DNA from: Lathyrus oleraceus | Taxonomy: Eukaryota; Streptophyta; Magnoliopsida; Fabales; Fabaceae | Reading direction: 5' to 3' | Assembly (NCBI RefSeq): GCF_024323335.1 | Contig: NC_066579.1 | Location: 1,956,501 to 2,020,500 of the forward strand | Length of the DNA stretch: 64,000 bases | In this document: positions 34,771-46,514 of the stretch, one piece after another | Layout of the letters: each line of letters begins with the position of its first letter | How positions within the stretch are numbered: the first letter of the stretch is position 1 | The notes under the pieces: generated by a model | Databases searched by the model: none | The model's input: only the letters and a program-made list of their open reading frames with translations | What the model was told of the DNA's origin: nothing | Made by a program: the position numbers and the translations under genes

Positions 34771-37700
34771 ATGCACACAAGAGGCTCAAACAAGGGTTAG
34801 GTTTTAGTCGAGGGGTCATATCAACCTCAACAAACAAACCTCTGGAACTGGGTGAATGTGCTCTTAACCTTGCCATTGAGGGGCTAAGGTGAAGCAGATG
34901 AAAGGTGAGTGAAGATAAGACTTCACAGCTCTTATCCCTGGCCTGGGAGAGCTTAAGACAAGAATGTGTGGGTTCAGAAAGTGGGAACCCTTCTACACAT
35001 TTGAAACTGACTCAACTGTACAATTGTACAAGATCTTGGGTTTATATCTGCAATGCATCAACACAGTGGTGTGAGCAAAACAGAAGACACACTGAATAGC
35101 AGGGGATAGGTTGCTTATCCCTTGGTTCTGCCAATTGCCTCTTCACTTAGGAGGTCTTTGACTCTATGCAAGGGCAAAAGTAAACAATCACAAACATTGC
35201 CTCTTAAGGAGGACTTCAGACAGTTGCCTGGCCAAGTAACAGGCCAGGTCTTCCAGACTACATGAAGATTAGAAATATACCTCAATGCAAATTGCTTATA
35301 CAAGCAAAGCAAAGCAAAAGTTCACAAGGAACTAAGCAACTAAAAGCACCTGAAATAGTCAAGCAGACATTAGTATACAACCTCAAACAAAGCAAAAGGA
35401 AACAGAAGTCAACAGTCAGTCAGAAGCAAATGAATGTGCAAGGCCCAAGGCTTAAGGCTTGTGGGCCAAGCCACCTACAAAACAAACAAGTTAGACAATG
35501 ATATTTAAGCAAGCTTAATCAAAAAGAATTGGCCTCATTGGTCATTTGTTGGTCAACCTGAAAACATGAGCTCAAAGGTGAGTAACAGGACCACTAGGAC
35601 AAGCCTAGGGTCAAAAATGAATGAGAAAGCCAAAACAGCAAGCAATGTCCAATCAAAATCAAATTCAAACATTTAGGAAGCAAACCCAATTGGTTTCATA
35701 TTCATATCATGTACCATCATCATTTCATAAGCAAAAGAAGTCAAAGCATGGCAAATGAGAGCTCATAGAAGTCAACAGCAAGACTTGCATCAAAACCAAT
35801 CATAATCAATTCCAAAAATCATCAAATAATTCATGGCCAATCACAACCCACAGCATGGTAAGCATGTCAAATTTCATCCCATTTGGACAAGTGGAAGGCA
35901 GTCAATGAAAATCAGAAAGTCAAAGCAATTTTGGACATGCTCAAAGAAGTCAACCAAACATGCATCAACTTAGAAAAATCATAAATCAGAGATGGTGTAT
36001 GATAAATGAATGGGGCTAAAACCATGGCAAAGATGAGGATGTCTAGTTATCTCATGTAAAATTTCATGTCCATCTAATAAAGTATGAGAATTTCACAAAT
36101 GAAATGGGAACAAGTGTCACAAAAAGTCAACATATGACCAAGCAAGGGAGAAAATCTCAAACAATTAGGAAATGCCACAAATAATTCCAAGAAAATTCAC
36201 AAGTCAACTAGACATACAAGAGTAGGTTCATGCAAAAAATCAGATCAATTGGAGGTCAAGAAGCATGGTATCAAAAATCATCAAGTTGGACATCAATGGT
36301 GTGACACAAATTGTCACACCCTAATTCAAAAAATCATAACTCACAAACCACAAATGATAAATTCACAAACTCTACACCAAAATCACCATGGGTGTGTTTA
36401 GTTTGAGCACAAAAAATTTGGGAGCCATTGGATAAAGTATCACCATTTCACAAATGTTTTGGCAAAGTGTACAAAATATGCATACATGTCACAAACCCTA
36501 ATACCATTTAAAATCTACTCATCCAAAAAATCAGCAAAAATCATGATAAAAAACTAGGGAACCATATGAACACAATGCAACAAGTCCCATGAATTTTGGA
36601 TTTAAAATGAACAAGTTATGATTTTTGTGAGTTGGGTGCATAAAATGGAATAAAAATTGAAATGAAATTATTTAAATGGGTTAAAAAAGAGGAACCGGTG
36701 GCATAACGGTAATTAAGGGCTCCCTTAAGTGAAACGCACCGTTTCACTTAAGGAGGTGGCAGGCGCGGATTGGATGCCTGGCCATGCAACGGTACGTTCA
36801 CGCAAGCAAAAAATGTTCAACAGCCAAACACGAGCAGCAACATGAATTCTGGGTTTGGAAATAGGGTTTCACCACTGTTCATCACCATCCCAAATCGTGC
36901 TCAACAATTTTTTCCAGAAAATTCAATTGAATACACAGACATGATCATCTAACAACCAACAACAAGAATCCAGCATTGATTTTCATTAAAACATAGCCAT
37001 ATCCATGAATCGAGCATAAACATAAATCAACATCAAACTTGTTTTCAGCATAACTCGAGCAATAGTCAATCATTTTCAAAAACAAACACACCACGAGACT
37101 CAGCATGGAGAGACCTACCAGAAACATCTCATGATTTTTGAAATAGAGAGGGTCGAAATCTTACTTATTTTTGAAGCAAACGGAGAAACAGTTGTTGTTT
37201 GGTGTTTTTGGCCTAAAACAGATGCTCCTTAGGTCTTCAAATGATGAATGATGATTGATGTTTGGCTTGAAATGGCTTGGTCTGGCTCTAAATAGCTTCT
37301 GCCATTAATGAAGCTCTTCCAAAACAGTCCATGAACATGGCTTTACAGCTGCAACATGATGGTTGAAACAGGTTCACAATGTTGTATGAATGTTGTTTTA
37401 GGCAAGGCAAGGCTTAGTCTCTTTGGAGTTTTTGACAGATTTTTAGAAATGGCCAAAAAATGAAGTTTGAGAGAATGAGTGATTTTCTGTGTTGGTTTCC
37501 AGCTGCTAGGGGTTTGTAACATGACAGAAAAATGATGAAAAAATCTGCTATGTTGTGGTACAAAATCAAGTTCATGGATATGTGGGATAGGGTTGTTGAA
37601 AATTGTACTTTTGTCCAAATTTCAAGCAACTTAGGAATGGCAACATGTACTGCACAAAAAGGACTTGGTAACATGACCAAAACATGATTTCTGAACTATT

Positions 37701-38568
37701 TCAAATGGCCAAATGGTTTAAAAATGATTATTTTGAAAAGTCAAAATTTAACTCACTTGAAATTAATTCAAGCAAGTCAAAAAATGCCATTTTGATTGGT
37801 GAAGTTTTGGTACATGAAAGTTACATTTTTGGAAAGAGGGGATCAAATGTGACTTGTAGGAAAAAACCCCACCCAAATTGGCCAAATGGTTTGAGAGATA
37901 TGGCCTTTTGAAGTTCAAGAATTTCTGAAAACGATTCGATCATAACTTGCCAACTATACATGGGAATTGAGAGTTCTTGGACTTTTTGGAAATGGGAGAA
38001 CAAGATTTTCAACTTTCATGTTGGGCAAAAATTCATTTGAAGCTTGTATCATGATGTAAGTTTGAGGATCAAGACTTTCCATTTTTGGCAGTTTTCAATT
38101 ACAGGTCCAGTTTCCATTTTTGGAAATTTCTGATCTGGCTTCAAATTCTTCCATGATGGTGTTTGACATGATATATGAGGCCTATTTGGACATGAATAAG
38201 CTCTCTCAAACCAAATCCATCCATCAAAACCATAAAATCAACCACAGTTGACCAAGTTTGACTTTTTAGGGTTTCTGGCTGATTGTGCATTGACTGATGA
38301 CTTCTGAACATCCAATCCTTGACCAAAACTCTTCAAATGGATCCCCAAGTCATGTGAACATGTTGGACCAACCCTAGGGCCTTGGCTCCTTGAGAATTGT
38401 GCTTGCTTGCTTGACTGACTGATCTCCTGACCAGTTTGACCTAATTCTCTTGATTTGCTTGCACTTGAGGCAAATGGGACAATGCAATGCTATGCAGTGG
38501 ACCATGATATGCTATGACCTAATATGAAAATGTATGTATAATGATAGGTGCAAATTTGAGGTGCTACA

Positions 38569-38581
38569 GCTGCCCCTATTC
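38569..38581 (-). promoter_or_regulatory. Ogre-B polypurine tract
   Basis: Minus strand GAATAGGGGCAGC abuts the 3' LTR start TGTAGC. Confidence 0.75.
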
Positions 38582-38747
38582 AATCAGCTGGGAACCCGAA
38601 CGGATGATAGCGACGGCTGTCAGACTTTCAGGGTAAACAGGGATTGAATACCAAGAACCGTAGAAATTTGCACTCTGCCGGATATGATACAAGAAGAACC
38701 ACGTCATTGACTGATGACGCCTACAATTGACAACTTCAGAAAGGCGA

Positions 38748-39640
38748 AACCATTTACCGATGGTTAGAAACTGGAAACTTGATATTTACCGATATCAACT
38801 TTAACAAGACTATTTACCGATGGCTGTTGGGAAACAGCTTCTGATGTAAAAGGAAGCAAGACCATTTACCGATGGTGGCTTCAAAGAAACTTGACATTTA
38901 CCGATATCAACCTCAACTCGACCATTTACTGATGGCTACTGCGACTGGGGATCCGATATTTACCGATATCGAAGAAAACGGGGCCATTTACTGATGGCGG
39001 ATAAAAATGGGCATTCAATATTTACCGATATCGAAGCATACAGGGCCATTTACCGATGGCGTCTCCACTTGGGGAGGAACAAAATCTTTGTGGTGTAATC
39101 AGACAAGACGTTTACCGACGACTTCTGGGGATCTTGATTTTATCAACAAGGAAACAAAGCATGACCAGACATTTACCGATGACTGGGATGAGACTCGACG
39201 TTTACCGACATCGAAAGATGATGTTTACCGACATCAAAACAAACGACCAGACATTTACCGATGACCGGGGAACACTTTACTAAGGAAAAAACAAATATTT
39301 GCAACTGGAAACCAGATAGGACATTTACCGATGACTCTACTGGGGATTTCTAGCTGGGGATTATCAGACATTTACCGATGACTGCAGAAAAGACTCGATG
39401 TTTACTGACATCGAAAGATGATGTTTACCGACATCCAAAAAATGAAATGACCAGACATTTACTGATGACTGGGGAGAATACCCGATGTTTACAGACACCG
39501 AAACAATGGTGTTTACCGACACCAAAAATGATGACCAGACATTTACTGATGACTGGGGAGAAAACCCGATGTTTACAGACACCGAAACAATGGTGTTTAC
39601 CGACACCAAACAAAGAAACACACGCGGGTGCTAGTATGAC
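38748..39640 (-). repeat. Ogre-B 3' UTR array of TTACCG-core hairpins
   Basis: About 25-30 copies of a core TTACCG (plus strand; CGGTAA in the element's sense) at spacings of roughly 20-60 bp. Most cores are flanked by arms that pair: AACCAT/ATGGTT (38748), TTGATAT/ATATCAA (near 38777), GCCAT/ATGGC (near 39050), TGATGT/ACATCA (near 39221), TCGATGT/ACATCGA (near 39396), TGGTGT/ACACCA (near 39508 and 39592). Arms change while pairing is kept. Confidence 0.85.
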
Positions 39641-40850
39641 ACTTACCGGTATCACAAGAACGACTTTTTAGATATGTCAAGGCAAGGTTGACCACTTGTT
39701 GGGGGTCTCACTGGGGAGAAACAAACTTTCTGTCACCAACGGGAGAGGTAATAAACATCTGTGGGGATATCAATCCTGAATGTTGTCAAGAGCAACTGTA
39801 GCAGTCTTGCTGTGCTAATGTTGAACAAAATGATCCGCCTCTGTCGGGGATACAGTCTGATGAGGTTAACACATGAATGCATATGTTTGAATTTTTCTAT
39901 GGCGTAATGCTCCATATTGAATGGGAATGCTACGCAGTTTGAGGATGCAATGATTACTACAATGCAAAAATGCAAAAATGATGAAAAACTCCGGCTGGGG
40001 AGCCAAAACTGATCGGGTACTCCAACTCTGCGGGGAGACTCTGCAAGGAGAGCAACGACTTCTCACTCATGTTTGGAGAATAGCGCTGCTGCTGGGGAAA
40101 GGTAAACTCCGCTGAGGATATCCTTCAGCCTACAGATAGGATAAATGCTGGAGATAAAATTCAATGAACCTGCCTCACTCGGGGAGGAAATCGGCAAATA
40201 CAGGCCTGCTGGGGATAGGCAATCCTTAGATCTGTTGGGGAATAGAAGGCACTATCCACAGACGTCTCCGCAGGGGAACATAGCTCTGATAGCTTCCATA
40301 CTTGCTTGGGGAAAATATCTGTTGAGGAAACGTCCTCACCGATGCCAACCTGAAAAACAGCACAACAAAATGCCCCCAGGGGATACATGGACAAGATACG
40401 CTCAAGTGTCCTCAACATTCAAAATGATTTTCAAATGTTTTGTCATCCTGCAAGCTATTGTGTAGCCTTCATGTTCTTATATGCAATGCTTATCAAAAAT
40501 TCGGACATTTTGCAAACAGAACAGTAAAAATAAAGACCAAAGAGCTATTTATCTGAATAACGACTTTTATTGATTGAAAATGTGCCTGAAAAGGCAAATA
40601 CATTGGGAGGCAATTCCTAGAAAGAGGTAATTGCGCACAAAAGGAAAAATCTATCCTAATGGCAACGTGAACACGGCATCCACTATTTCCCAATTCTGTT
40701 ATAACTCACAGATCATCAGTTTTCCGCCCAACTCTTTGCTTTCTGAGAAGAATGACTGGACGGATCACATCTTTCGAGATGGCAGACGACAAAGCTTGAT
40801 GAAGTACAGACAACTCAGACTGTAGTCTTCGCTTTAATCCCTCTTTTGCC
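39641..40850 (-). other. Ogre-B 3' UTR, remaining part
   Basis: Non-coding. On the element's sense strand it has many TCCCCAGC-like motifs (plus-strand CTGGGGA-type words near 39715, 39997, 40035, 40093, 40210, 40238), some extended to a GAGTT tail, similar to the Ogre-A 3' UTR. No gene seen. Confidence 0.7.
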
Positions 40851-41045
40851 TGGATCGCCCTTTCGGGTTTTCAATCCACCGGGACACCCATTTTTGCCTA
40901 AGTCGCCCTTGCGGGTTTTCGACTTACCGGGTGTACAAATTCTTTTTCATTTTTATCCCTAATTTTTGCCCGAACCTTTCCTTTCTGTTTTTTGGTTCGC
41001 CGGGATGCCCTTTTTTTGCCTGGACTCTCTTTTCTTTTTGTCCAG
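40851..41045 (-). other. Ogre-B post-pol stem-loop array
   Basis: Four hairpins starting ten bases after the pol stop. 41020-41045: arms CTGGAC/GTCCAG. 40971-40999: CGAACC/GGTTCG. 40899-40926: TAAGTCG/CGACTTA with inner CCC-GCAA-GGG in the sense strand. 40851-40878: TGGAT/ATCCA with inner CCC-GAAA-GGG. Spacers carry GGCAAAAAT as in Ogre-A. Arms differ between hairpins but pair, and loops GAAA and GCAA both fit GNRA. Confidence 0.8.
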
Positions 41046-41054
41046 CGGGTCAAT

Positions 41055-44000
41055 TTATGCGAAGTATTTTTTGACTACATCTGAGTTAACAGGAGATGGA
41101 AAATCTTCACCATCCATAGTTGTAAGCATCAAGGCTCCACCGGAGAAGACCTTCTTCACAACATACGGACCTTCATAATTAGGAGTCCACTTGCCCCTGT
41201 TGTCTGTACCGGGAGGGAGGATCCTCTTCAAAACTAGATCACCGATCTGATAGCTTCGAGGACGAACTTTCTGATCAAAGGCTCGCTTCATCCTTCGCTG
41301 ATACAACTGTCCATGACATACAGCTGCTAGCCGTCTCTCCTCGATAAGGCTCAACTCATTAAACCTTGTTCGAATCCACTCGGCTTCGTCCAGCTTGACA
41401 TCCAATAAAACTCTCAGAGAAGGAATCTCCACTTCAACAGGTAGGACAGCTTCCATACCATACACAAGGGAGTAAGGGGTTGCCCCGGTCGACGTACGTA
41501 CTGAGGTACGGTACCCATGCAAAGCGAAAGGCAGCATCTCATGCCAATCCTTGTACGTAACGACCATCTTCTGCACAATCTTCTTGATATTCTTGTTTGC
41601 CGCTTCTACAGCCCCATTCATCTTCGGTCTGTAAGGAGAAGAATTGTGATGTTCAATCTTGAAATCTTTACAAAGCTCTTTCATCATCTTGTTATTGAGA
41701 TTCGAACCATTGTCAGTGATGATTCTCTCAGGAACTCCATAACGACATATGATTTCTTTCTTGATGAACCGGGTAACCACTTGTTTGGTAACGTTAGCAT
41801 AGGAAGCTGCTTCCACCCATTTGGTGAAGTAGTCAATCGCTACCAAAATGAAGCGATGTCCATTCGAAGCAGTAGGCTCAATCTTCCCAATCATATCAAT
41901 GCCCCACATGGCAAACGGCCAAGGCGAATTCATGACATTCAGAGGGCTTGGTGGTACATGCACCTTATCAGCATAGATTTGACACTTATGGCACTTCCGA
42001 GCATACTTGAAACAATCGGATTCCATAGTCATCCAGTAATAACCCGCTCTCAACAATTTCTTAGCCATTGCATGTCCGCCGACATGAGTACCGAAGGAAC
42101 CTTCATGAACTTCCTGCATTAACATGTCTGCCTCGGGTCTGTCCACGCATCTGAGCAAGACCATGTCAAAGTTTCTCTTATACAACACATCATCCTGATT
42201 CAAATAGAAGCTTCCAGCTAGCCTCCTCAGGGTTTTCTTGTCATTCTTCGACGCACCTTCAGGATACTCCTGAGTCTTGAGGAAATTCTTGATGTCATAA
42301 TACCACGGCTTCTCATCACCCACAACAGACTCGGCTGCAAACACATACGCAGGCCTCTCAAGTCGATTCACCGCAATATGTGGCACATGATTCCACCAAT
42401 GAACTTTGATCATAGACGACAAAGTAGCCAAAGCATCAGCCATCTGATTCTCATCCCGGGGGACATGATACAACTTCACCTTCTTGAAGAATGTCAGTAT
42501 TCTTCTGGTGTAATCTCTATACGGAATCAAATGCGGCTGATTCGTATTCCAATCTCCATTGACTTGATTGATCACTAGAGCGGAATCTCCATAAATGTCA
42601 AGCGTTTTGATCCTCAGATCAATGGCTTCTTCTATCCCCATGATACAAGCCTCATACTCAGCTTCGTTGTTGGTGACGTCAAACGTCAATCTGGCAGAAA
42701 AAGGTATATGAGCACCCTTAGGATTGATCAATACTGCCCCAACACCGTTACCATTCATATTCACAGCCCCATCAAACATCAGCGTCCATTTGTCATCCGG
42801 GTCCGGTCCTTCCTCGACAAGAGGCTCTTCGCAATCTTTCATCTTAAGATACATGATGTCTTCATCAGGGAATTCAAACATCATAGGCTGATAATCTTCA
42901 ATCGGTTGCTCGGCGAGGTAGTCTGACAGAATACTACCTTTGATGGCCTTTTGTGACGTGTATTGAATATCATATTCTGTTAGAATCATCTGCCAACGAG
43001 CAACGCGTCCGGTGAGAGCCGGTTTCTCAAAGATGTACTTCACTGGATCCATCTTAGAAATCAATAAGGTAGTATGGTTCAACATATACTGCCTCAGTCG
43101 GCGAGCAGCCCAGGCCAAAGCACAGCAAGTTTTCTCGAGCAGTGAATATCTTGTTTCACAGTCGGTAAACTTTTTGCTAAGGTAGTATATGGCATGCTCT
43201 TTTCGACCAGACTCGTCATGCTGTCCCAATACACACCCCATCGAGTTCTCAGTCACTGACAGGTACATTATCAGAGGTCTCCCTGGAACTGGAGGTATAA
43301 GGACTGGAGGTTTCTGTAAATACTCCTTTATCTTGTCAAAAGCCTTCTGACAATCATCATTCCACTTGATCGCTTGATTCTTTCTGAGCAGTTTGAAAAT
43401 TGGTTCGCATGTGGCAGTTAGGTGAGATATGAACCTTGCAATGTAGTTCAACCTCCCTAAAAACCCACGGACTTGCTTCTCCGTTTTCGGTTCAGGCATC
43501 TCTTGAATAGCTTTGACTTTTGCTGGATCAACCTCAATCCCTTTCTCACTGACAATGAAGCCTAAAAGCTTCCCTGATCTCACCCCAAACGTACACTTGT
43601 TCGGATTCAACCTCAGCTTGAATTTTCTCAATCGGTCAAACAGCTTCTGCAAATTAACTAGGTGCTCCTCTTCTGTCTGCGACTTCGCAATCATATCATC
43701 TACGTACACTTCAATTTCTTTGTGCATCATGTCATGAAAAAGAGTCGTCATTACCCTCTGATAGGTAGCACCAGCATTCTTTAGCCCAAATGGCATCACC
43801 TTATAGCAGAACGTGCCCCAAGGTGTAATGAATGTCGTCTTTTCCATGTCCTCTGGCGCCATCTTGATCTGATTATATCCAGAGAAACCATCCATGAAAG
43901 AGAATACCGAGGATTGAGCCGTATTATCAACCAATACATCAATGTGAGGTAATGGGAAATCATCTTTCGGACTCGCTCTATTCAAATCCCGGTAGTCGAC

Positions 44001-44532
44001 ACACATTCTGACTTTACCATCCTTCTTCGGCACAGGAACGATGTTGGCCACCCATGGGGGATAACTTGTAACAGCCAGAAAACCTGCATCCCACTGCTTC
44101 TGAACCTCTTCCTTGATCTTAGTTGCCATATCAGGACTCGTTCTACGAAGCTTCTGCTTGACCGAAGGACATCCTTCTCTAAGAGGTAATCGATGCACCA
44201 CAATGTCTGTATCTAACCCAGGCATATCTTGATATGACCAGGCGAATATCTCCACATATTCTCTCAGCATCTCAATCAGCCTCCTCTTGACAGAGTCCTC
44301 TAGAGCAACCCCAATCTTGATTTCTCTTTTGGCGTCCTCAGTACCCAAATTAACAACCTCCAACTCCTCCTGATGAGGTTGGATGACCCTTTCCTCCTGC
44401 TTCAGCAATCTGACCAATTCTGCAGGAAGTTCACAGTCTTCCTCACTCTCCTCTTCTGCTTGGTAGATGGGATTGTCGAAATCATACTGAGCCATAACAG
44501 AACTGTTCATAGTGAATGCCATAAGATCGCTT
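41055..44532 (-). CDS. pol: Ogre-B RT, two RNase H domains and integrase (open frame)
   Basis: Uninterrupted frame of about 1155 codons from the first ATG (44522), entered in phase from the splice acceptor at 44532. RT lies at about residues 100-400, with VYVDDM near 270. RNase H follows at about 420-540. A second, archaeal-type RNase H starts at LMFDGAVN near 575 and keeps the acidic NNEAEYEAC block and DNQ/MADALA end. Integrase: HHCC at about 806-846, first Asp in WGIDMIG near 870, second in TDNGSN near 935, Glu in NGAVEAANK near 970. No chromodomain is seen, as expected for the Tat branch. It makes cDNA in virus-like particles and integrates it. All key residues are present, so it is potentially functional apart from upstream frameshifts. 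Confidence 0.95.
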
Positions 44533-44786
44533 CTGCATGTTTAATGCTTTGTTTTAGAAAAAAGAGTTCAATAAAGTCACAAAAAAACAAAAACATTGCC
44601 ATTTTTATTGTTTTGAAAAAAAATGAAAACAAAAAATAGAAAGACAGGGATCACAAAGTTTGATTTCAAAAAATGTCCTTCATTAATGATAATCATTAAA
44701 ACATGATGAGGCCCTACAATGAACCACTACGCCTTGGGCAGAACGTAGGATTTTCATGCAAAAATGACAAAACAACAGAAAATTAC
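44533..44786 (-). other. Ogre-B intron between protease and RT (254 bp)
   Basis: Donor GTAATTTT at 44786 overlaps the protease-frame stop; acceptor CATGCAG ends at 44533; a T-rich tract and a CTAAAAC-like branch region lie between. Splicing keeps the reading frame into RT. The unspliced form would end after protease, so splicing sets the ratio of Gag-Pro to full polyprotein. Confidence 0.88.
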
Positions 44787-45903
44787 TCTGTTAGAAGAGT
44801 AACTTGAACCACTTCTTCAGCCGTCCAGTTGTTGATAGACCCCCCTGGTGCACACGGGCGAACCCAGTTGTCCAAATCACAATCACTGTCACAGTCTTCA
44901 CTACCGGTTGCAGAGACGTCGCCATGATTCATCAGCCCAGCGCTGGTAAAGGTACTCGGACCCGCTTGACCATTCTGCTCTGCTCGGAGAGGCTCATAAC
45001 CAACGCCAAATTTGTCTTCTTTAACAGGCAAGTCCACCATCTTGCCCCAGCCTTCAGCTTTGCCAGAATCAACAACCTCCTTAGCCTGCTTGTAAGAAGT
45101 AATTGAAGCACCTGGCTTCCTCTGCTCAGCGTACGCCACTTTCTCAAGAGCTACAGTCTCAAACGCCTGACATAAGGTTTCGTGGATCTCGCCATCCACC
45201 TCAACATACTTGAACGAGGATAGATGACTCACCAGAATCTCTTCTTCACCGCACACAGTCACAATCTGACCGTTCCAGACATACTTGAGCTTTTGATGGA
45301 GAGTCGACGAGACTGCCCCTGCTGCATGAATCCATGGACGCCCCAATAAACAACTATAGGCGGGCTGGATGTCCATAACATAGAAGATGATATCGAATAC
45401 CTCAGGACCTATCTTCACAGGCAAGGTAACTTCCCCACACACAGAACGTTTGGATCCGTCGAAAGCACGAACGATCAGGTCACTGGGAGTAAGCACAAAC
45501 CCTTCCACATCAATCTTCTTCAGAATCTGCTTAGGCAACACATTCAGCGACGACCCGGTGTCTACCAATACGTGAGACAACACTGCCCCCTTGCACTCCA
45601 TGGTGATGTGCAAGGCTTTGTTATGGTTCCGCCCTTCAGGCGGTAAGTCCAGGTTGGTGAATCCTACACCATGCCTGGTGCTCACATTGGCCATCACACC
45701 CTCCAGTTGATTGACAGAAATCTCCTGAGGCACGTAAGCCAGATTCAACATCTTCAGCAAGGCATTACGGTGTGCCTCAGAGCACAACAACAGTGAAAGT
45801 ATAGAAATCTTGGACGGAGTTTGATTCAACTGATCTACAATCTTGTAGTCACTCTTCTTGATTATTTTCATAAACTCCTCCACGTCCTTCTCAAATGTCC
45901 CTC
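44787..45903 (-). CDS. pro: Ogre-B aspartic protease
   Basis: Polyprotein-cleaving retropepsin. The frame is open over about 366 codons. The active-site motif LVDTGSSLNVLP lies near 45545-45580 and CLLGRPWIHAAGAV near 45310-45350. A short acidic C-terminal part with a DNWVRPCAPGGSINNWTAEE block precedes the splice donor. It is joined to gag in a different frame, with a frameshift near 45903. It aligns along its length with the damaged Ogre-A copy. Confidence 0.9.
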
Positions 45904-46514
45904 GGGCGCTTCCTTCTGGACAGGTTCTTCCTCAACCACAGCTTGCTTACCCTTTGCTTTGGCGAGAGCCTCAGCATTATTGTCCCTCAAAGGCTGCGGT
46001 GCGAACAGACGACCGCTTCTGGTAAAACCTCCTGGACCCCCTACATTATCCACAGCCGGACCAACAGTTGCAGGAACTCTATTCGGTAAACCAATTGTCA
46101 CTGGAGTTTGATTCACTGGTCTCGTCTGACTTTCAGCCCTTCTGTAACTGCGGTGAGCATTATCATACTTCCACGGCACGGCTCTACTATTCTCAACAGC
46201 CCTTCTTCCAGACGCAACGATAGTAGTTGGAGCACTGATGGTTACAGGCACGGAAATGGTAACTGGGGTACCATTTGTTGCAGGTGCACTAACGACCCTT
46301 TGTCCACGTTCTTCAGACGGTTTAAAGTAAATGGTGATAGTTGACACTGTTCCACGATCTTTTACAGCCCTACTGAATTGCAAACAACCCTCATCCATCA
46401 TACCCTGGATACCGGCCCTTAACTGGTCGCAACCATTCTCAGATTCTGCACAGCCCAAACAATCCTCATCACAGCCCGAGTAGACACCCCCATTCAGCAG
46501 ACGGCCCTTCACAA
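45904..46514 (-). pseudogene. Ogre-B gag-protease linker, out of frame with both sides
   Basis: About 200 codons open in a third frame (45868-46512). Rich in Thr, Val, Pro and Arg, with a repeated PVTIS-like segment and the TRSGRLFAPQPL motif that also occurs in Ogre-A (TRSGRVF). Frameshifts near 46550 and 45903 separate it from gag and protease. I know no specific function; it is the normal spacer region of this polyprotein family. Confidence 0.8.

Larger units (their letters stand above)
33697..38568 (-). repeat. Ogre-B 3' LTR (4872 bp)
   Basis: On the plus strand starts TGTCGCATCACG and ends GGTGCTACA. Holds several small tandem repeats (34190-34370 and 34587-34770). AT-rich, with no gene; the short ORFs inside recur in the other LTR only because the LTR is duplicated. 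A TATA-like CTATTTAG on the minus strand lies near 37290 but is weak. Confidence 0.95.

Noticed and set aside
41517..42122. A 201-codon plus-strand ORF opposite the Ogre-B integrase, and similar antisense ORFs along gag-pol
   Set aside because: Shadow frames of a strongly coding opposite strand; no motifs of their own.
45868..46512. The 214-codon frame before the Ogre-B protease as a separate gene
   Set aside because: It is collinear with the gag-pro linker of the family and is out of phase only because of frameshifts.
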